A DNA stretch of 64,000 bases, from positions 841,038-905,037 of the forward strand of contig CACVBU010000385.1 of the NCBI GenBank assembly GCA_902728285.1, in the 5' to 3' direction. The position numbers and the translations under genes are program-made. The stretch comes from Clytia hemisphaerica (taxonomy: Eukaryota; Cnidaria; Hydrozoa; Leptothecata; Clytiidae). The notes under the pieces were generated by a model that searched no databases, was not told the origin of the DNA, and saw nothing but the letters and a program-made list of their open reading frames with translations. The first letter of the stretch is position 1. Each line of letters opens with the position of its first letter. Positions 62,771 through 64,000 of the stretch are shown here, piece by piece.

Positions 62771-63054
62771 TCTGTAAAGCCCGAAGGGCTAGATTTGGGG
62801 CTTTTATCAAAAAGTGAAGCCTAGGTTTGGAAGGATTTCCTACCAAAGTCACGTGACTAAAATATGCAATTTCACCGGTTTAAGAGATGTGAAATAGCGT
62901 TTGCTGCCTACTTTTTTTGATCTCGCGCTCCGAAAACAATTAAAATGCTAGATCCTATCCATCGGCACGAAATTTAAAAAGTCAAATTTTTGCTTCACTT
63001 TTTTTTGCTGGAGAAAGCTTAAAGTTGCCTATCTAGCCCTTCGGGCTTTACAGA
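62771..63054. mobile_element. 284-bp MITE-like pair of the AAGCCCGAAGGGCTAG family
   Basis: TCTGTAAAGCCCGAAGGGCT at the left is inverted as AGCCCTTCGGGCTTTACAGA at the right. Same palindromic core and similar length as 22678-22953. Confidence 0.82.
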
Positions 63055-63448
63055 TATCTGTGGTGGTGCATCCACATTCTTAGATTTTCCAGTGAAGAAC
63101 TGTAAAGGTCCGTCTACATGGTGAAAAAAGAAAATTGACTAAGCGAGACCAAAAAAATTGATATTATAAAAATGAAATATAGTGTTATAAAAAAAAGTTG
63201 ATATTATAAAAAAAGTTGGTATTGTAAAAAAAAGTTGCTATTAAAAAAAAATTCTGATATTATAAAAATGAAAGTTGGTATTATAATAAAAAGTTGGTAT
63301 TATAAAAAAAAGTTGATATTATAAAAATGAAAGTTGGTATTATAAAAAAAAGTTGATATTATAAAAATGAAAGTTGGTATTATAAAAGTGAAAGTTGGTA
63401 TTATAAAAAAATGTTAGTATTATAAAAAAAAGTTGATATTAGCCTCCG

Positions 63449-64000
63449 TCTCGGAAGAGGACTGGGCCCGAATTTGCGGACGTTTTCACAGTTTCACTTT
63501 CGTTTTCGGCTATACGACAGCGTTTTCAAGCAGAAAGCAGAGGAAATCTGTGAAATTATGGCAGGGAATGCTAACCTATTTTTCCAGTGTTTCTCAAGAT
63601 TGGAGCAAGATTATTGTTCTAGAAAGTTCATAAAGGCCTAATAGTTTCAGATTAGTATGATTTCATCAGAAAAAACATTTACACCAAAGCTCCTTATTGA
63701 TATGTGAAGGCTACCAGAAATAGCAATGTTCTCCATCAGAACAACTTTAACATAAGGGACAAGGACAGTCAAGAAGTCTACTTCTTTGTTGAAAATTTGC
63801 ACAAAATACTTAGAGAAAATGGTACTATGGAAGCCCATTCTATACTCATAAATGATAGTTAAAAGATCAGCAGTTGAGAGGGTTGATTAAAATAGAACTC
63901 AAAGCACACCAGAAAGAACTGGCATGTTGTTTGCTTTGTTTTGGTGTTTAAAAATATGTACTTATCAGTCCTAAAAAAATACAAATTTGAATATAATGAG
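63449..64000. other. Gene-free end of the window
   Basis: No gene, repeat or RNA recognised; a gene continuing beyond the window cannot be excluded. Confidence 0.45.

Larger units (their letters stand above)
62292..63448. mobile_element. Foldback element with tandem-repeat arms
   Basis: The left arm (62297-62470) is about nine tandem units of TAATACCAACTTTTTTTTA. The right arm (63155-63440) is about thirteen inverted units of TATAAAAAAAAGTTGGTAT, some with AATGAAAG inserts. AGGCT and AGCCT mark the outer edges. The interior holds a hairpin and a MITE-like palindromic pair, listed separately. Confidence 0.85.

Overview
The window is AT-rich, intron-bearing animal DNA. It has consensus GT-AG introns, apurinic-endonuclease-type (CR1/Jockey-like) LINEs, tRNA-headed SINEs, PIF/Harbinger, pogo/Tigger-like, hAT-like and piggyBac-like DNA elements, and dozens of short inverted-repeat MITEs. 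No mitochondrial, prokaryotic or CRISPR features were seen. It looks like a repeat-laden invertebrate metazoan; the sequence alone does not let me name the species.

Region 1-21,400 is a transposon graveyard. It holds a 930-bp foldback element with a MITE inside it (155-1084), a LINE on the minus strand (2063-4740), and an ORF1-only retroelement split by a 1.36-kb terminal-inverted-repeat (TIR) element (4996-7412). From 7923 to 14666 a nest of LINE fragments is broken by a 0.9-kb TIR element and a Harbinger element, with inverted arms at the outer edges. From 14,700 to 21,400 there are only repeats.

Region 21,433-49,964 (+) is one large gene that I could join by hand. It has 23 coding exons in one continuous frame, 3,540 nt, giving 1,179 residues. 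It encodes a type I membrane protein: signal peptide, five NIDO-like modules of about 200 residues each, a Thr/Pro/Ser-rich stalk, one transmembrane helix and an 11-residue basic tail. Every module is bounded by phase-1 introns, so the modules are exact 1-1 cassettes. The introns are full of MITEs, and several contain decayed 'echo' copies of neighbouring exon edges. This gene is the most interesting object in the window.

Region 50,000-64,000 has an intronless 417-residue coiled-coil protein gene (minus, 53427-54680). It also has a spliced RPA-like OB-fold/zinc-finger gene with an apparent frameshift (minus, 58689-60322). The rest is repeats: a 0.8-kb minisatellite, a piggyBac-type MITE with TTAA flanks, a TIR element carrying a pol III tRNA-like promoter, and a foldback element whose arms are tandem 18-bp repeats.

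The genes show no operon-like cooperation. The large NIDO gene is a predicted cell-surface protein, the coiled-coil protein is of unknown role, and the OB-fold protein resembles single-strand DNA-binding RPA relatives often seen as multicopy genes.
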